DNA of 64,000 nucleotides from Nocardiopsis potens DSM 45234 (GTDB lineage: Bacteria; Actinomycetota; Actinomycetes; Streptosporangiales; Streptosporangiaceae), in NCBI RefSeq assembly GCF_000341105.1, contig NZ_ANBB01000014.1:1-64000 (forward strand), given 5' to 3'. This document shows positions 51,847-59,943 of the stretch, in pieces. The translations under genes and the position numbers were made by a program. The notes under the pieces were generated by a model that did no database searches, was not told where the DNA came from, and saw only the letters and a list, made by a program, of their open reading frames with translations. Positions within the stretch are counted from its first letter, which is position 1; each line of letters opens with the position of its first letter.

Positions 51847-53286
51847 ATGATCGGTCCCGTCCGTGCCGCCTCCCCTCCGACGATGCGCATGCGCCTGCTC
51901 CGCCCCCTCCTCGCCCTCCCGCTGCTGACCGCCGTGCTGAGCGCGGCCGGCGCGGCACCCGCCCACGCGGACGCCGGACCCGGCGAGCACTGGTGGCGGC
52001 CCTACGTCGACGAGGTCGCCGAAGGGCTCCGCACCTCCCCGCTCTACATCGGCGACGAGGGCTACCTTCCGCTGGACGAGGAGCGGGAGGCGGAGGTCGA
52101 GCGGACCCTGGAGGAGAGCGGGCTGCCGGTCTACCTCATCGTGATCTCCCCCGAACTGGACCACGGCGACTACACCGACCCGGAGACCGGCGAGCCCGTG
52201 CCCGGAGCGGACTTCACCGCGGAGGCCACCGCGTTCCTGGAGGCCGTGTGGGCCGAGATGCCCGACCCGGAGGGGCACTTCATCGTCCAGGCGAACACGG
52301 CGCGGGTCGGCATCGACCACGTCACCTCGGCCGAGGGCGGCGGCCTGAGCCGGGCCGCGCTCGCCGTGGGGACGCTGGAGAACGAGGCGCGCACCTGCGT
52401 CGACCAGGTGATGAGGCTGCGGGACGACGCGGTGGAGCGGATGGCCGAGGTCGCCGTCTCCGACGACCCGCTGGCCGAGTACGAGGCGTCGAAGGAGGAG
52501 CCGGCCGACCTCGGCGCGCTGTGCGCCGGGGAGGAGCCCGAGGACGGCGGGGGCGGCGGGTCGGACGCGCCTCCGCTGGCGCTCCTGCTGTCGGCCCCGG
52601 CCATGATCGCCCTGGTGCTGGCCGGCACCGGGGTGGAGAAGGCGCTCAAGCGCCGGGCGGCCAGGCGCCCCTCGCCGCGCGCGGTCGCCGCCAACGCGGG
52701 CAAGGCGCTCGTCCGGGAGCTGCGCCGCCGGGCGGCCAAGCGGCTCCCGGAGGTCGGCCACGCCCTGGCGGGGGCGCGCGCCGACCCGGAGGCGCCGGGG
52801 TCGGTCGAGGCGCTGCAGCGCGCCCTGGACGCGCACGCCGCGGCCCGCACGGTGCACGAGGACCCCGGCGACCGGGACACCGCCCCGGCGGACGCCGCGG
52901 GGGTCCTCGTCCTGCTCGACCTGGCCGAGCACGAGAAGGCGGTCGCAGAGGCCCTCGCCGCCGGCGAGGAGCCGCCGGCCCGCCCCCGGCACTGCTACGC
53001 CAACCCGGTGCACGGCACCCGGACCTCCCCGCACGACTGGCGCGAACCGGGGCCCTCCGGCTCCGCCCCGCCCCGCATCCGCGTCCCCCTCTGCGCGGAG
53101 TGCGCCGCCGACCTGGACGGGAACCGCCCCCCGGCGTCCCTCCTCATCCGCCGCCGCGGCTCGGCCCACCCCTACTACCACCTCCCCGCCGCCGAGAACC
53201 TCTGGTCCGCCACCGGCTACGGAGCCTTCGCCGACGACCTCGTCACCCGCATCCACCGGGGCGAGCACCGCACCGGCGGCTCCTGA
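51847..53286 (+). CDS. Secreted/membrane protein with signal peptide and C-terminal cytoplasmic part
   Basis: ATG 51847 is preceded by GGAGGG. Residues ~13-40 form a signal peptide (RLLRPLLALPLLTAVLSAAG ... AHA). An extracytoplasmic domain with YIGDEGYLPLDEEREAEVER and LPVYLIVISPEL follows, then a transmembrane helix near residue 245 (LALLLSAPAMIALVLAG), and a cytoplasmic part with Arg/Ala-rich helices and an LCAEC pair. The first domain looks like a TPM-type fold but I cannot be certain. Its place beside immunity genes may be incidental. Confidence 0.65.
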   Translation: MIGPVRAASPPTMRMRLLRPLLALPLLTAVLSAAGAAPAHADAGPGEHWWRPYVDEVAEGLRTSPLYIGDEGYLPLDEEREAEVERTLEESGLPVYLIVISPELDHGDYTDPETGEPVPGADFTAEATAFLEAVWAEMPDPEGHFIVQANTARVGIDHVTSAEGGGLSRAALAVGTLENEARTCVDQVMRLRDDAVERMAEVAVSDDPLAEYEASKEEPADLGALCAGEEPEDGGGGGSDAPPLALLLSAPAMIALVLAGTGVEKALKRRAARRPSPRAVAANAGKALVRELRRRAAKRLPEVGHALAGARADPEAPGSVEALQRALDAHAAARTVHEDPGDRDTAPADAAGVLVLLDLAEHEKAVAEALAAGEEPPARPRHCYANPVHGTRTSPHDWREPGPSGSAPPRIRVPLCAECAADLDGNRPPASLLIRRRGSAHPYYHLPAAENLWSATGYGAFADDLVTRIHRGEHRTGGS

Positions 53287-53334
53287 CCCCTGTCCGGCCA
53301 GGAGCAGCCGCGCAGCACAGAACGGAACGAAGAG

Positions 53335-53769
53335 ATGGAACCAGAGATGGAACCGCCCCGGCAGAACGAGCTCCTGCGGAGCATCGGCACCCAGCTGCTG
53401 GATCACGTGCCGGAGGAATGGAGGGAGATCCGTCTGGCCTACCACGCGGTCAGGAAGCACAAGGCCGCAAGCGTGGAGGTCCGCAAGGCGGACGGCTCCG
53501 AGGAGGAAGTGGGGATCACCGCCGCGATCTACCTCGACCTGGAGAAACTGCGCGAAGGCATGTACCGGAAGGGCAAGGGCACCTGGTTCCTGCTGAAGTA
53601 CACCATCGTGTCGCCCGGCCGCTTCTCGGTGGACTTCGACTACGAATCCGAACCCGACTTCTTCGGCGTCCCCTCGAACGGCGGGGATTTCCTGGACGAC
53701 CTCCGGCACTTCCCGCGGGACGACGAGAACATCCCGGCCTGGCTGGCACAGAAGATCTCCGGAAACTGA
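53335..53769 (+). CDS. YezG/DUF600-family immunity protein (144 aa)
   Basis: The length and pattern fit the YezG/DUF600 family: VPEEWREIRLAYHAV near the start, LREGMYRKGKGTWFLLKY in the centre, the acidic strand DFDYESEPDF and FPRDDENIPAWLAQKI at the end. In Bacillus subtilis YezG binds and neutralises the LXG toxin YeeF. Here no toxin is adjacent, and the gene is followed by the first of two ~190-bp repeats and then a second family member, so it looks like one cassette of an immunity array. Confidence 0.82.
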   Translation: MEPEMEPPRQNELLRSIGTQLLDHVPEEWREIRLAYHAVRKHKAASVEVRKADGSEEEVGITAAIYLDLEKLREGMYRKGKGTWFLLKYTIVSPGRFSVDFDYESEPDFFGVPSNGGDFLDDLRHFPRDDENIPAWLAQKISGN

Positions 53770-53790
53770 TCGCCCGCCCGGAGGCGGACA

Positions 53791-53985
53791 GGACAAGGGT
53801 CCTGCAAGAAAAGAGGAGCGCCCACCGCCGGGCCGGGCACTCCTCCTCTGTGCGGCCGCCGTCAGTCCTGTCGGCCTGCGCGCCCTGAGGCGTAGTACCC
53901 GCCGGGAGCGGCTGCTCGGCAGTAGGCAGGGGGCGAGAATGAGTATCGCCGCTCCCAGCGGATTTCTCACCTCGGGGCCTTCCGA
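53791..53985. repeat. ~190-bp direct repeat copy 1, with remnant of a 4-TM paralog
   Basis: This segment is a diverged copy of 54490-54678. Both contain GAAAAGAGGAGCGCCCACCG followed by GCCGGGCCGGGC, and both end in a GAGTATCGCCGCTCCCAGCGG-like run. Read on the minus strand it encodes NPLGAAILILAPCL, the last transmembrane segment of the 4-TM paralog at 54556 (NPLGAVMLILVPCL), after which the frame is shifted. The rest of that gene is absent, so this is a 3'-end remnant. The inverted GGAG-CGCCC arms may act as a terminator. Confidence 0.8.
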
Positions 53986-54001
53986 GAAGAGAGTGGGCGG
54001 G

Positions 54002-54451
54002 ATGATTGAACGAGGATCTCTAGATCCTGCAGGGCAGAGCGAATACGTCTATAAGGGAGTCATTGTGATAGCGCGCTCTCTGCCGGAAGATTGGGAGGAG
54101 TTCAAGTTTCGGTTCGATGCCCTTCATGGCTGTTCAACCGGAAGGGGAATCGTTGGGTACTCCGACGGTGCATGGGAAGAGATGAACGTCCCCCTGCAAG
54201 TTCTTTCCGTGTTAGATGACCTTCGGGTAGGAATGTATGTTGAAAATAAAGGCACTTGGTTTAGTATGTTGGTGCTCTGCAAAAAAAGTGAAGGATATGA
54301 AGTGAAGTATAATTATAAATCCAAACCTGCTTTCGATATTGAACCGGTCAGTGAAACATATGTGGAAGATCTGAAATATTTTCCGAGGGGTCTTGATTTC
54401 ATCCCTGAATGGCTCCAGGGTAAAATTGATGAACTTCAAAGTGGAAGTTGA
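54002..54451 (+). CDS. YezG/DUF600-family immunity protein, AT-rich (149 aa)
   Basis: The sequence shows ARSLPEDWEEFKFRFDAL, then LRVGMYVENKGTWFSMLV and FPRGLDFIPEWLQGKI, matching the pattern of the neighbouring 144-aa YezG-type protein. From about 54050 its base composition is far lower in GC than its surroundings, with A/T-ending codons. It is placed precisely between the two ~190-bp repeats. This suggests recent acquisition as a replacement cassette. I start it at ATG 54002 with GGGCGGG just upstream; the frame upstream is the repeat. Confidence 0.8.
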   Translation: MIERGSLDPAGQSEYVYKGVIVIARSLPEDWEEFKFRFDALHGCSTGRGIVGYSDGAWEEMNVPLQVLSVLDDLRVGMYVENKGTWFSMLVLCKKSEGYEVKYNYKSKPAFDIEPVSETYVEDLKYFPRGLDFIPEWLQGKIDELQSGS

Positions 54452-54489
54452 TTGGAGTTGTTTTTCAAACCGCCCGGCCGCCCAGGGGT

Positions 54490-54678
54490 GGACAAGGCAG
54501 GGAAAAGAGGAGCGCCCACCGCCGGGCCGGGCGCCCCTCCTTCACAAGGCCGGTGTCAGCCCTGTCGAGCCGTCCGCCCCAGGGCGAAGTACCGCCGTGA
54601 GGTACTGGTCAGCATCAGGCAGGGGACGAGGATGAGCATCACCGCCCCCAGCGGATTGCTCGCCTCGGAGCCTTCCAG
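54490..54678. repeat. ~190-bp direct repeat copy 2 (3' end of a 4-TM gene)
   Basis: This copy covers the last ~40 codons of the intact 4-TM gene at 54556-55263 plus the spacer beyond its stop. The spacer holds GGAGCGCCC ... GGGCGCCCCTCC (54509-54540), which can fold into a hairpin with a 3-base bulge and would serve as a terminator between two convergent genes. It mirrors 53791-53985. Confidence 0.8.
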
Positions 54679-55263
54679 GATCAGACCGGCCAGGGCGGAC
54701 AGGGCGAGCGGGCAGTAGATTCCGACGGTGGTCCACAGCACCCAGGGGCGGGGCTTCGCGGCCTTGATGCCGAGCAGCGTGGACATGACGCCGAAGATGA
54801 AGACGGCCAAGGCGATGGAGAGGTAGAACCATCCCTCCCGCGTCTCCATGGAGTCCTTCGCAGCGAAGGAGACGACCGTCCCGGCGATGGTCAGGAGCAA
54901 CCCGACAAGCGTCCCCGATATCCCCATGAACAGCATGAGGACGCGCGCGACGGTCAGCGTGGTGGGGGACTTCGGTTTACCCGGGGCGGTCGGCGGCAGG
55001 CCGTACGGCGGGTACCCCGGAGGCGGGGGCGGCGGCGCATGAGCCCCGTACGGGTGCGCGGCCGGAGCGGGTGCTCCGGGCGGGACCTGGCCCGGGGGCG
55101 GCGCGAACTGCGGCCCGGCATAGGGCCCGGGCGGGGTGGGCCAGGCGTTCGGGGGCTGGTTCCGCTGCGCCGCCTGGGGTGCCCCGGGCGGCGCCAAGTG
55201 CGGAGGCGGACCTTGATGAGGAGGCTGCCAGGACGGCGGCTGCGGTGACGGGGGCTGGGTCAA
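54556..55263 (-). CDS. Pro-rich 4-TM membrane protein, paralog 3
   Basis: The TTG start at 55263 has AAAGGA six bases upstream. About 110 Pro/Gln/His-rich residues precede four hydrophobic segments, with KPRPWVLWTTVGIYC in the loop region and a short basic end (RTARQG). It is homologous to the genes at 48431 and 50828. Its 3' end has been duplicated upstream as a remnant. Function unknown; a membrane immunity protein is one possibility. Confidence 0.75.
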   Translation of the reverse strand: MTQPPSPQPPSWQPPHQGPPPHLAPPGAPQAAQRNQPPNAWPTPPGPYAGPQFAPPPGQVPPGAPAPAAHPYGAHAPPPPPPGYPPYGLPPTAPGKPKSPTTLTVARVLMLFMGISGTLVGLLLTIAGTVVSFAAKDSMETREGWFYLSIALAVFIFGVMSTLLGIKAAKPRPWVLWTTVGIYCPLALSALAGLILEGSEASNPLGAVMLILVPCLMLTSTSRRYFALGRTARQG

Positions 55264-55486
55264 GGGGGTCCTTTCCTTCGGTCGGCCGATGTGCGGTCCA
55301 CATCGCTGGGAAAAGGGGAAAACCAGGCCGGCAGAGTAAAGCGCCGGCCGGTGATGCCCGCTCGGACGGGAGAAGACCGGTACAGAGAAAGAGGGGCGAT
55401 GACGGCCCTCATCCGGATCCGGCGGCCGCTCCGCCGTTCGGTGTTCCGGATCTGCAGTATGTGAACAAGCCGAGGACCGGAACCGG

Positions 55487-56296
55487 TCACGGAGCGTCGG
55501 ATCCGCGGCGACGGCGCACGTTTCGGGCCGTGCGTATCACCGTGCGCAAGAGGCGCGATTCCGGGAGCGGAGCGAGCTCGCGCAGCTCCGCCTCGTAGCC
55601 GCCGGGAAGCGCGGGCGCGGACGGAGCGGCCGGAGCCGGAGTGGACGAGGCCGGCTCGGCGGTGCGGGAGCGCTTCCGCTCCTTCCTCTCCTGCCGTTCC
55701 CTCCGTTCCTCCTTCTTCCGCTTGGCCTTCCGCTCGCTCTCGGTCGGCCGGGCCTCTTCCGGGGACGCCGGTGGTGCCTTCTCCACCGGGGCCGGTGCGG
55801 CGGCCTGCCTCCGCTGCTTCTCCTTCTCTTTCTCCTGCTTCCTGGCCCGCTTCTTCTCCCGGCGCTGCTCGTCGCGCCCAGGGCGGCTCTTCGCCGGCTT
55901 CGCCGGCGGGGCGGTGGTGCCCTCCATGAACGCGCGTGCCGCGTCCGACCCCGGGACGGCGGCGGTCCGGCGCGGTGCGGACGGAGGCGCGGCCGCGTTC
56001 GGGGACGGCACGGGGGAGGGCTGCGCCGGCCGGGACGCCTGCGGCGGCCGAGCCCCCGCCCCCGGCTGCGCTCCGATCGGGGGGACCCTGCGGGCGGCGG
56101 GAGGCGCAGGCGGCCCTCCGGCCCGCCCCGGCCGCAGGCCCTGCAGTCCCTGCGGACCGGTCGTCGGACCTTGCAGCCTCTGCGGGCCTTGCGGGCCGGT
56201 CGTCGGGCCGGGCGGGGCCGCGCGCCGCGGATCCTCCGGTCCCGGTCCCGGGCCTGGCCCCGGAGTCCCGGGCCGCTGCGGTCGGGGTGCGTTCAT
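55487..56296 (-). CDS. Pro-rich head / Lys-Arg-rich coiled protein of second T7SS operon
   Basis: ATG 56296 overlaps the stop of the MinD-like gene (ATGA), so the two are translationally coupled; GGAGGG precedes the start. Residues 1-~140 are Pro/Gly/Ala/Gln-rich, residues ~145-215 are highly charged (repeated RKQEKEKEKQ-, RRERQERKERK-type helix), and the short C-terminal region (ELRELAPLPESRLLRTVIRT) may be folded. It is last in the second T7SS-like operon. The composition suggests a disordered cytoplasmic protein, perhaps binding a membrane or nucleic acid. Confidence 0.7.
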   Translation of the reverse strand: MNAPRPQRPGTPGPGPGPGPEDPRRAAPPGPTTGPQGPQRLQGPTTGPQGLQGLRPGRAGGPPAPPAARRVPPIGAQPGAGARPPQASRPAQPSPVPSPNAAAPPSAPRRTAAVPGSDAARAFMEGTTAPPAKPAKSRPGRDEQRREKKRARKQEKEKEKQRRQAAAPAPVEKAPPASPEEARPTESERKAKRKKEERRERQERKERKRSRTAEPASSTPAPAAPSAPALPGGYEAELRELAPLPESRLLRTVIRTARNVRRRRGSDAP

Positions 56297-57180
56297 CCGG
56301 CCCTCCTCAGCGCGTGCAGGGCGACGCGGGTGGCCGCGGTGTGCGTGGCGCGCGCGATCCGGCGCGGCTCCAGCGCCTCCGCGCCGGCCAGGTGCCGGTC
56401 GTACCGGAGCGGCACCACCGCGGCGCCGCTGCGGCGCAGCACCGCGGCCGCGCCGTCCAGGTCGAACGCCGGGTCCTCGTCCGGCCCCTGCTCGACCAGG
56501 GCCACCACCGCCCGCTTCGGCGTCGCGGTGTCGCCCTGGGCGGCCATCCAGTCGAACCCGCGCGCGATGTCGGCGGCGCCGTCGGCGGTCGCGGGCGCCA
56601 CCAGCACGTGCGCGTGCGCCCCGGCCTGGGCCGCGTGGTTGAAGCCGTCGTACACGTCGGCGCCGCGGTCGATCAGGGTGATCCCGAAGTACCGGGTGAG
56701 CGGCAGCAGCGTCTCCCGGAAGTCGCGCGCCTCCAGCGCCTCCTCGGCGCCGCCGTGCACGGCGGGCAGCATCCACAGCCGGTCGCGGACCCGGGCCAGG
56801 TGCTCCTCCAGGTCCTCGAAGGAGGACGCGGCGACCCGCCGCCGCGCCACCTCGCCCAGCGAGGAGGACGGCTCCACCCCCAGCCGCCGGGCCAGCGAGG
56901 TCGACCCGGGGGTGATGTCCAGAGTCAGCACCCGGTCCTGCCGGTAGTGCGCGAACACCGCGGCCAGCAGCGCGGTGACGGTCGCCTCCCCGGCGCCGGC
57001 CCGCGGCCGGGTCACCACGATCCGGCGCCCGGTGGTGATCGGCCGCTGCAGCTCCTCGCCCAGCTCCAGGGCGCGCCGCGCGCCGTCGGACGGCAGGAAC
57101 GGCAGCGCCAGGCCCTGTCCGGCCCGGCGCAGCAGGGAGTCGCCGCGCCTGCCGGGGCGGGTGCGGGTGGGGGCGCCCAT
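56293..57180 (-). CDS. MinD/ParA-like protein with degenerate P-loop
   Basis: This 295-aa protein resembles the MinD/ParA-like ATPases found in ESX loci (RRIVVTRPRAGAGEATVTAL, then RVLTLDITPGSTSLARRLG). The P-loop that should read KGGxGKT(T/S) is RAGAGEAT at residues 60-67: the phosphate-binding Lys is Glu65. ATP hydrolysis is therefore doubtful. The start ATG 57180 has GAGAGGAGCG upstream. It lies between the second eccD and the Pro/Lys/Arg-rich gene. Confidence 0.78.
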   Translation of the reverse strand: MGAPTRTRPGRRGDSLLRRAGQGLALPFLPSDGARRALELGEELQRPITTGRRIVVTRPRAGAGEATVTALLAAVFAHYRQDRVLTLDITPGSTSLARRLGVEPSSSLGEVARRRVAASSFEDLEEHLARVRDRLWMLPAVHGGAEEALEARDFRETLLPLTRYFGITLIDRGADVYDGFNHAAQAGAHAHVLVAPATADGAADIARGFDWMAAQGDTATPKRAVVALVEQGPDEDPAFDLDGAAAVLRRSGAAVVPLRYDRHLAGAEALEPRRIARATHTAATRVALHALRRAG

Positions 57181-57227
57181 CGCGCTCCTCTCGTCAGGTC
57201 GCTCGGGTCGGGCCGCTCGGGCCGGGG

Positions 57228-58550
57228 TCAGAACGTGGCGAGCAGCCGCTCGTAGGTGCCCAGGGCGCCGACCGCCACCGGCACGCACACCACCACGGCG
57301 ACCGCCTCGATCCGGGAGGCGGTCCGGCGCAGCATGGCGCGGGTGTGCTCGGCGGGGTCGGCGGCCAGCGCCACCACCGGCAGCGCCAGCACCGCCGCGA
57401 GCAGGCCGACCGACGGCAGCGGGGCGAACGGCACCGCGGCGTCCAGCGCCCAGGCCAGCGCCAACACCGCCGCCACCGCGGCGGCCAGCAGCGGCGCCTT
57501 CTCGGTGACCAGCGGGAACATCCGGGAGCGGCCGGCCAGGATGACCGCCAGCAGGCCGGTGAGGACCATCGTCCACGGGTCCGGGGCGCTGCTCAGCCCG
57601 TACGCGGCGGCCACCGCGCACGCCGCGACCGCCACCGCCGCCACCACCATGCCGCGGTGCGTGCCGGCCAGCGCCGAGCGGACGTCCTCCCGGGGCACTT
57701 CCTCGCCGGCGCCGCGCCGGTCGTCCAGCACGGTCAGTCCGGACAGCGCGAGCGCGGCGCGGAGCAGCACGCTCACCAGCACCGTGCAGGCCACCGCGGC
57801 GATCGCGGCGGTCTCGGCGAGACCCAGGCCGAACAGCGCGCACCCGGCCCACAGCGCGGCCAGCCCGGCCCCGGTGGCGCCGCCGACCACCCCGCCCCGG
57901 CCCAGCGGAGAGGTGAGGCCGAGCAGCGCGAGCAGCACCGATACGACCGCGGCGGTCCCGGCCCACGCGGCCCAGCCGGGCCAGTCGTGGTGCCCGGCGG
58001 CCGTCCACACCGCGAGCACCCCGGTGCAGCCGCCGGCGATGGTCAGCGCGGTGCCCAGCGGCTCCCGCCAGGCGGGGCCCAGCGCGGCGCCGCCGGCGGT
58101 GAGCAGCACGCCCATGCCGGCCAGGACGGCGACGGCGGTGCCGGGCGCCCCGCCCCGGACCAGGAACCCGATGCCCAGGACCAGGGCGACCAGCGTCGCG
58201 GTCCCGGTCCACCGGGCGGCGCCGGCCGACCAGTACGCCGGGTGCTCGCCGAGCGCGGTGCCCACCGCCTCCGGCACCTCGTGCACGATCGGCGCGGGCA
58301 GCGGGTCGTCCGCGCGGACCAGCCGCAGCACCGAGCCGTCGGCGACCTCCCGGTCGGCCAGGGTCGCGTCGGCGTCCAGCAGGTCGCCGCCGACGGTGCT
58401 CAGGTGCCGGGGCGTCGCCGGGCCGTCGGGGGCGTCGCCGAGCATGCGCAGCACGTCCGGCATGAGCGCGCCGATCGGCTCCTCGGCCGGCAGCACGGCG
58501 TCGACCCTGCGGCGCTCGCCGACCAGCGTCACCCGGCTCCAGGTGGTCAT
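57228..58550 (-). CDS. Second EccD-family membrane protein
   Basis: Residues ~5-85 form a ubiquitin-like domain (RVTLVGERRRVDAVLPAEEP ... LADREVADGSVLRLV). About eleven hydrophobic segments follow to the C-terminus, the EccD layout, in 440 aa. It is diverged from the eccD at 30652-32052. It sits in a separate operon with two ESAT-6-like genes but without eccB or eccC, so it might either pair with translocon parts from the main locus or form a different membrane complex. The start ATG 58550 follows AAGGA. Confidence 0.88.
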   Translation of the reverse strand: MTTWSRVTLVGERRRVDAVLPAEEPIGALMPDVLRMLGDAPDGPATPRHLSTVGGDLLDADATLADREVADGSVLRLVRADDPLPAPIVHEVPEAVGTALGEHPAYWSAGAARWTGTATLVALVLGIGFLVRGGAPGTAVAVLAGMGVLLTAGGAALGPAWREPLGTALTIAGGCTGVLAVWTAAGHHDWPGWAAWAGTAAVVSVLLALLGLTSPLGRGGVVGGATGAGLAALWAGCALFGLGLAETAAIAAVACTVLVSVLLRAALALSGLTVLDDRRGAGEEVPREDVRSALAGTHRGMVVAAVAVAACAVAAAYGLSSAPDPWTMVLTGLLAVILAGRSRMFPLVTEKAPLLAAAVAAVLALAWALDAAVPFAPLPSVGLLAAVLALPVVALAADPAEHTRAMLRRTASRIEAVAVVVCVPVAVGALGTYERLLATF

Positions 58551-58578
58551 CGCTGTCCTTCTCCTCTGTCTCCGGCGG

Positions 58579-59538
58579 TCACGCGGGCACCTCGCCGGGC
58601 TCGATCCGCTCCAGGTAGCCGTTGCGCAGCAGCCAGCGGACGCTGGGCAGCTCGGGCGGCTCGGTGAACCCGCCGGGGTCGATGCCGAACCGGAGGCCGC
58701 CGCCGGGGTCGCCGCCGCTCTCCGGGGAGAGCGACGCCGAGACCTGGAACGGGTAGGTGACCCGGTAGCGGTGGTAGCCGGACGGGTCGGCCGCGGATTC
58801 GGGCAGCCCCCGCTCCTCGAACGGCAGCCCGTCGGGGAAGAGCAGTGAGCCGCTCTCCTGCCCGAACGCGTCGACCACCAGCCCCGGCTCCAGGGTGAGC
58901 TTGGCGGAGTCGCCGCCGCCGGAGACCCGCTCCTTCGCCTCCGCGTCGAGCCCGGCGCGGCGCTCCTTGGCCTGCGCCCGCTCCTCGGCGGTGAGCTCGC
59001 GGGGGCCGGGGTCCACGATCGCGAGCTCCCGGTAGAGCCAGCGCGCGGTCTCGTCCTCGGAGGCGAACTCCACCCCCGTGCGGCCCTGCTCGTACTCGAC
59101 GATGCCGACGGTGAAGTAGTCGCCCTCCTTGCTGACCAGGTAGTAGCTCTCCACCTCGCCCGCCTCGGGGCGCGGCTCGCCGGGCAGCACGTACAGCTCC
59201 TCGTCCACGCCGGCCTGCCCCAGCTCCTCGCGGAGCATGTCCAGGCCGACGTCGGCGCCGACCCAGTCGGCGGGCACCGGCAGCGACCCGGGGGCGGGCG
59301 GCCCGGCCTCGGCCTGGGCCTTCTCCTCCTCCTGGGTCTTCAGCCGGCTCTGCAGGAAGGACCAGCCGACCGTCCCGGCGCAGCCGACCGCGGCGATGAC
59401 CACGCCCGCGATGATCTTGGTGAGGTGCTCCTCCAGCCGGCGCCGGCTGCGCTGCGGGCCGAACACCGCGGCCTCGCGGAGCCGCTTGCGCCGTACGGCG
59501 ACCGACTCCAGCAGCTGGCTGTCGTAGTCGCGCGGCAC
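58579..59538 (-). CDS. Membrane-anchored protein with TNT-like C-terminal domain
   Basis: The N-terminus is Arg-rich and cytoplasmic (VRRKRLREA), and residues ~42-62 form one transmembrane helix, leaving residues 65-319 outside. Residues ~214-312 align with the TNT (tuberculosis necrotizing toxin) NAD-glycohydrolase family: LTLEPGLVVDAFGQESG, LPFEERGLP, GYHRYRV, GGDPGGGLRF and RWLLRNGYLE fall in the family order. The His of YHxYxV is kept (His256). The Arg of the DRFG motif is Ala224, and the Gln of GQPGGG is Asp277; Gln822 and His792 are described as catalytic in M. tuberculosis TNT. Activity is therefore uncertain. It lies beside the second eccD. The start is GTG 59538 with AAAGGA upstream. 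Confidence 0.75.
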   Translation of the reverse strand: MPRDYDSQLLESVAVRRKRLREAAVFGPQRSRRRLEEHLTKIIAGVVIAAVGCAGTVGWSFLQSRLKTQEEEKAQAEAGPPAPGSLPVPADWVGADVGLDMLREELGQAGVDEELYVLPGEPRPEAGEVESYYLVSKEGDYFTVGIVEYEQGRTGVEFASEDETARWLYRELAIVDPGPRELTAEERAQAKERRAGLDAEAKERVSGGGDSAKLTLEPGLVVDAFGQESGSLLFPDGLPFEERGLPESAADPSGYHRYRVTYPFQVSASLSPESGGDPGGGLRFGIDPGGFTEPPELPSVRWLLRNGYLERIEPGEVPA

Positions 59539-59564
59539 GGGGGTCCTTTCCGGGGGACAGGGGA

Positions 59565-59594
59565 GCGGCCTCCCGCACCGTAGCGGAAGGCCGC
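59565..59594 (-). terminator. 12-bp hairpin between ESAT-6-like and TNT-like genes
   Basis: GCGGCCTCCCGC and GCGGAAGGCCGC pair with one mismatch around an ACCGTA loop. It lies in the 84-bp gap after the small ESAT-6-like gene. By position it could attenuate transcription so that the two small secreted proteins are made in excess over the membrane proteins downstream. Confidence 0.5.
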
Positions 59595-59622
59595 GACGAG
59601 GGGGCGGTCGCCCCGGGGCGGA

Positions 59623-59922
59623 TCAGATGGACTGCACCGCGGCCCCGGCCCGCCCGAGCGCGGTCTGCGCGGTGCCGTCGTTGCTCTCCAGGGTGTTGCG
59701 CACCAGCCGGATGATCTCGCGGACCTCGTTGCCGGCGTTGTGCCACTTGAGCTCTTTGGCGCTGTACTCCTCGGAGACGCCGGTCGCCTCGAAGTCGGCC
59801 ATGGCGTTGGAGACGTCGGTGTCGTGCTCGCCGATGATCGACTCCAGCCGGGCCATCACTCCGTGGATGTTGCTCTGGGCCTCCTGCGAGGCGCCGATGT
59901 CGTAGCTGTTGCGGCCGGTCAT
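59623..59922 (-). CDS. Pore-forming ESAT-6 family protein (99 aa)
   Basis: The sequence (NSYDIGASQEAQSNIHGVMA, SEEYSAKELKWHNAGNEV, IIRLVRNTLESND) matches the family annotated as pore-forming ESAT-6-like. These are small helical proteins exported by T7SS that lack a strict WXG turn; a Trp lies at residue ~60. GAGGAGGAA precedes the ATG. It is 21 bp from another small esx-type gene, its likely partner. Confidence 0.85.
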   Translation of the reverse strand: MTGRNSYDIGASQEAQSNIHGVMARLESIIGEHDTDVSNAMADFEATGVSEEYSAKELKWHNAGNEVREIIRLVRNTLESNDGTAQTALGRAGAAVQSI

Positions 59923-59943
59923 GCGATTCCTCCTCGGGGTGCG

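Noticed and set aside
51205-53970. 921-codon minus-strand frame over the secreted protein and YezG genes
   Set aside because: It overlaps two supported plus-strand genes. Only its first ~30 codons are meaningful, as the remnant of a 4-TM paralog.
56293-58212. 639-codon frame extending the MinD-like gene upstream into the second eccD
   Set aside because: The extension is an out-of-frame reading of eccD; ATG 57180 with a good ribosome site begins the recognisable domain.
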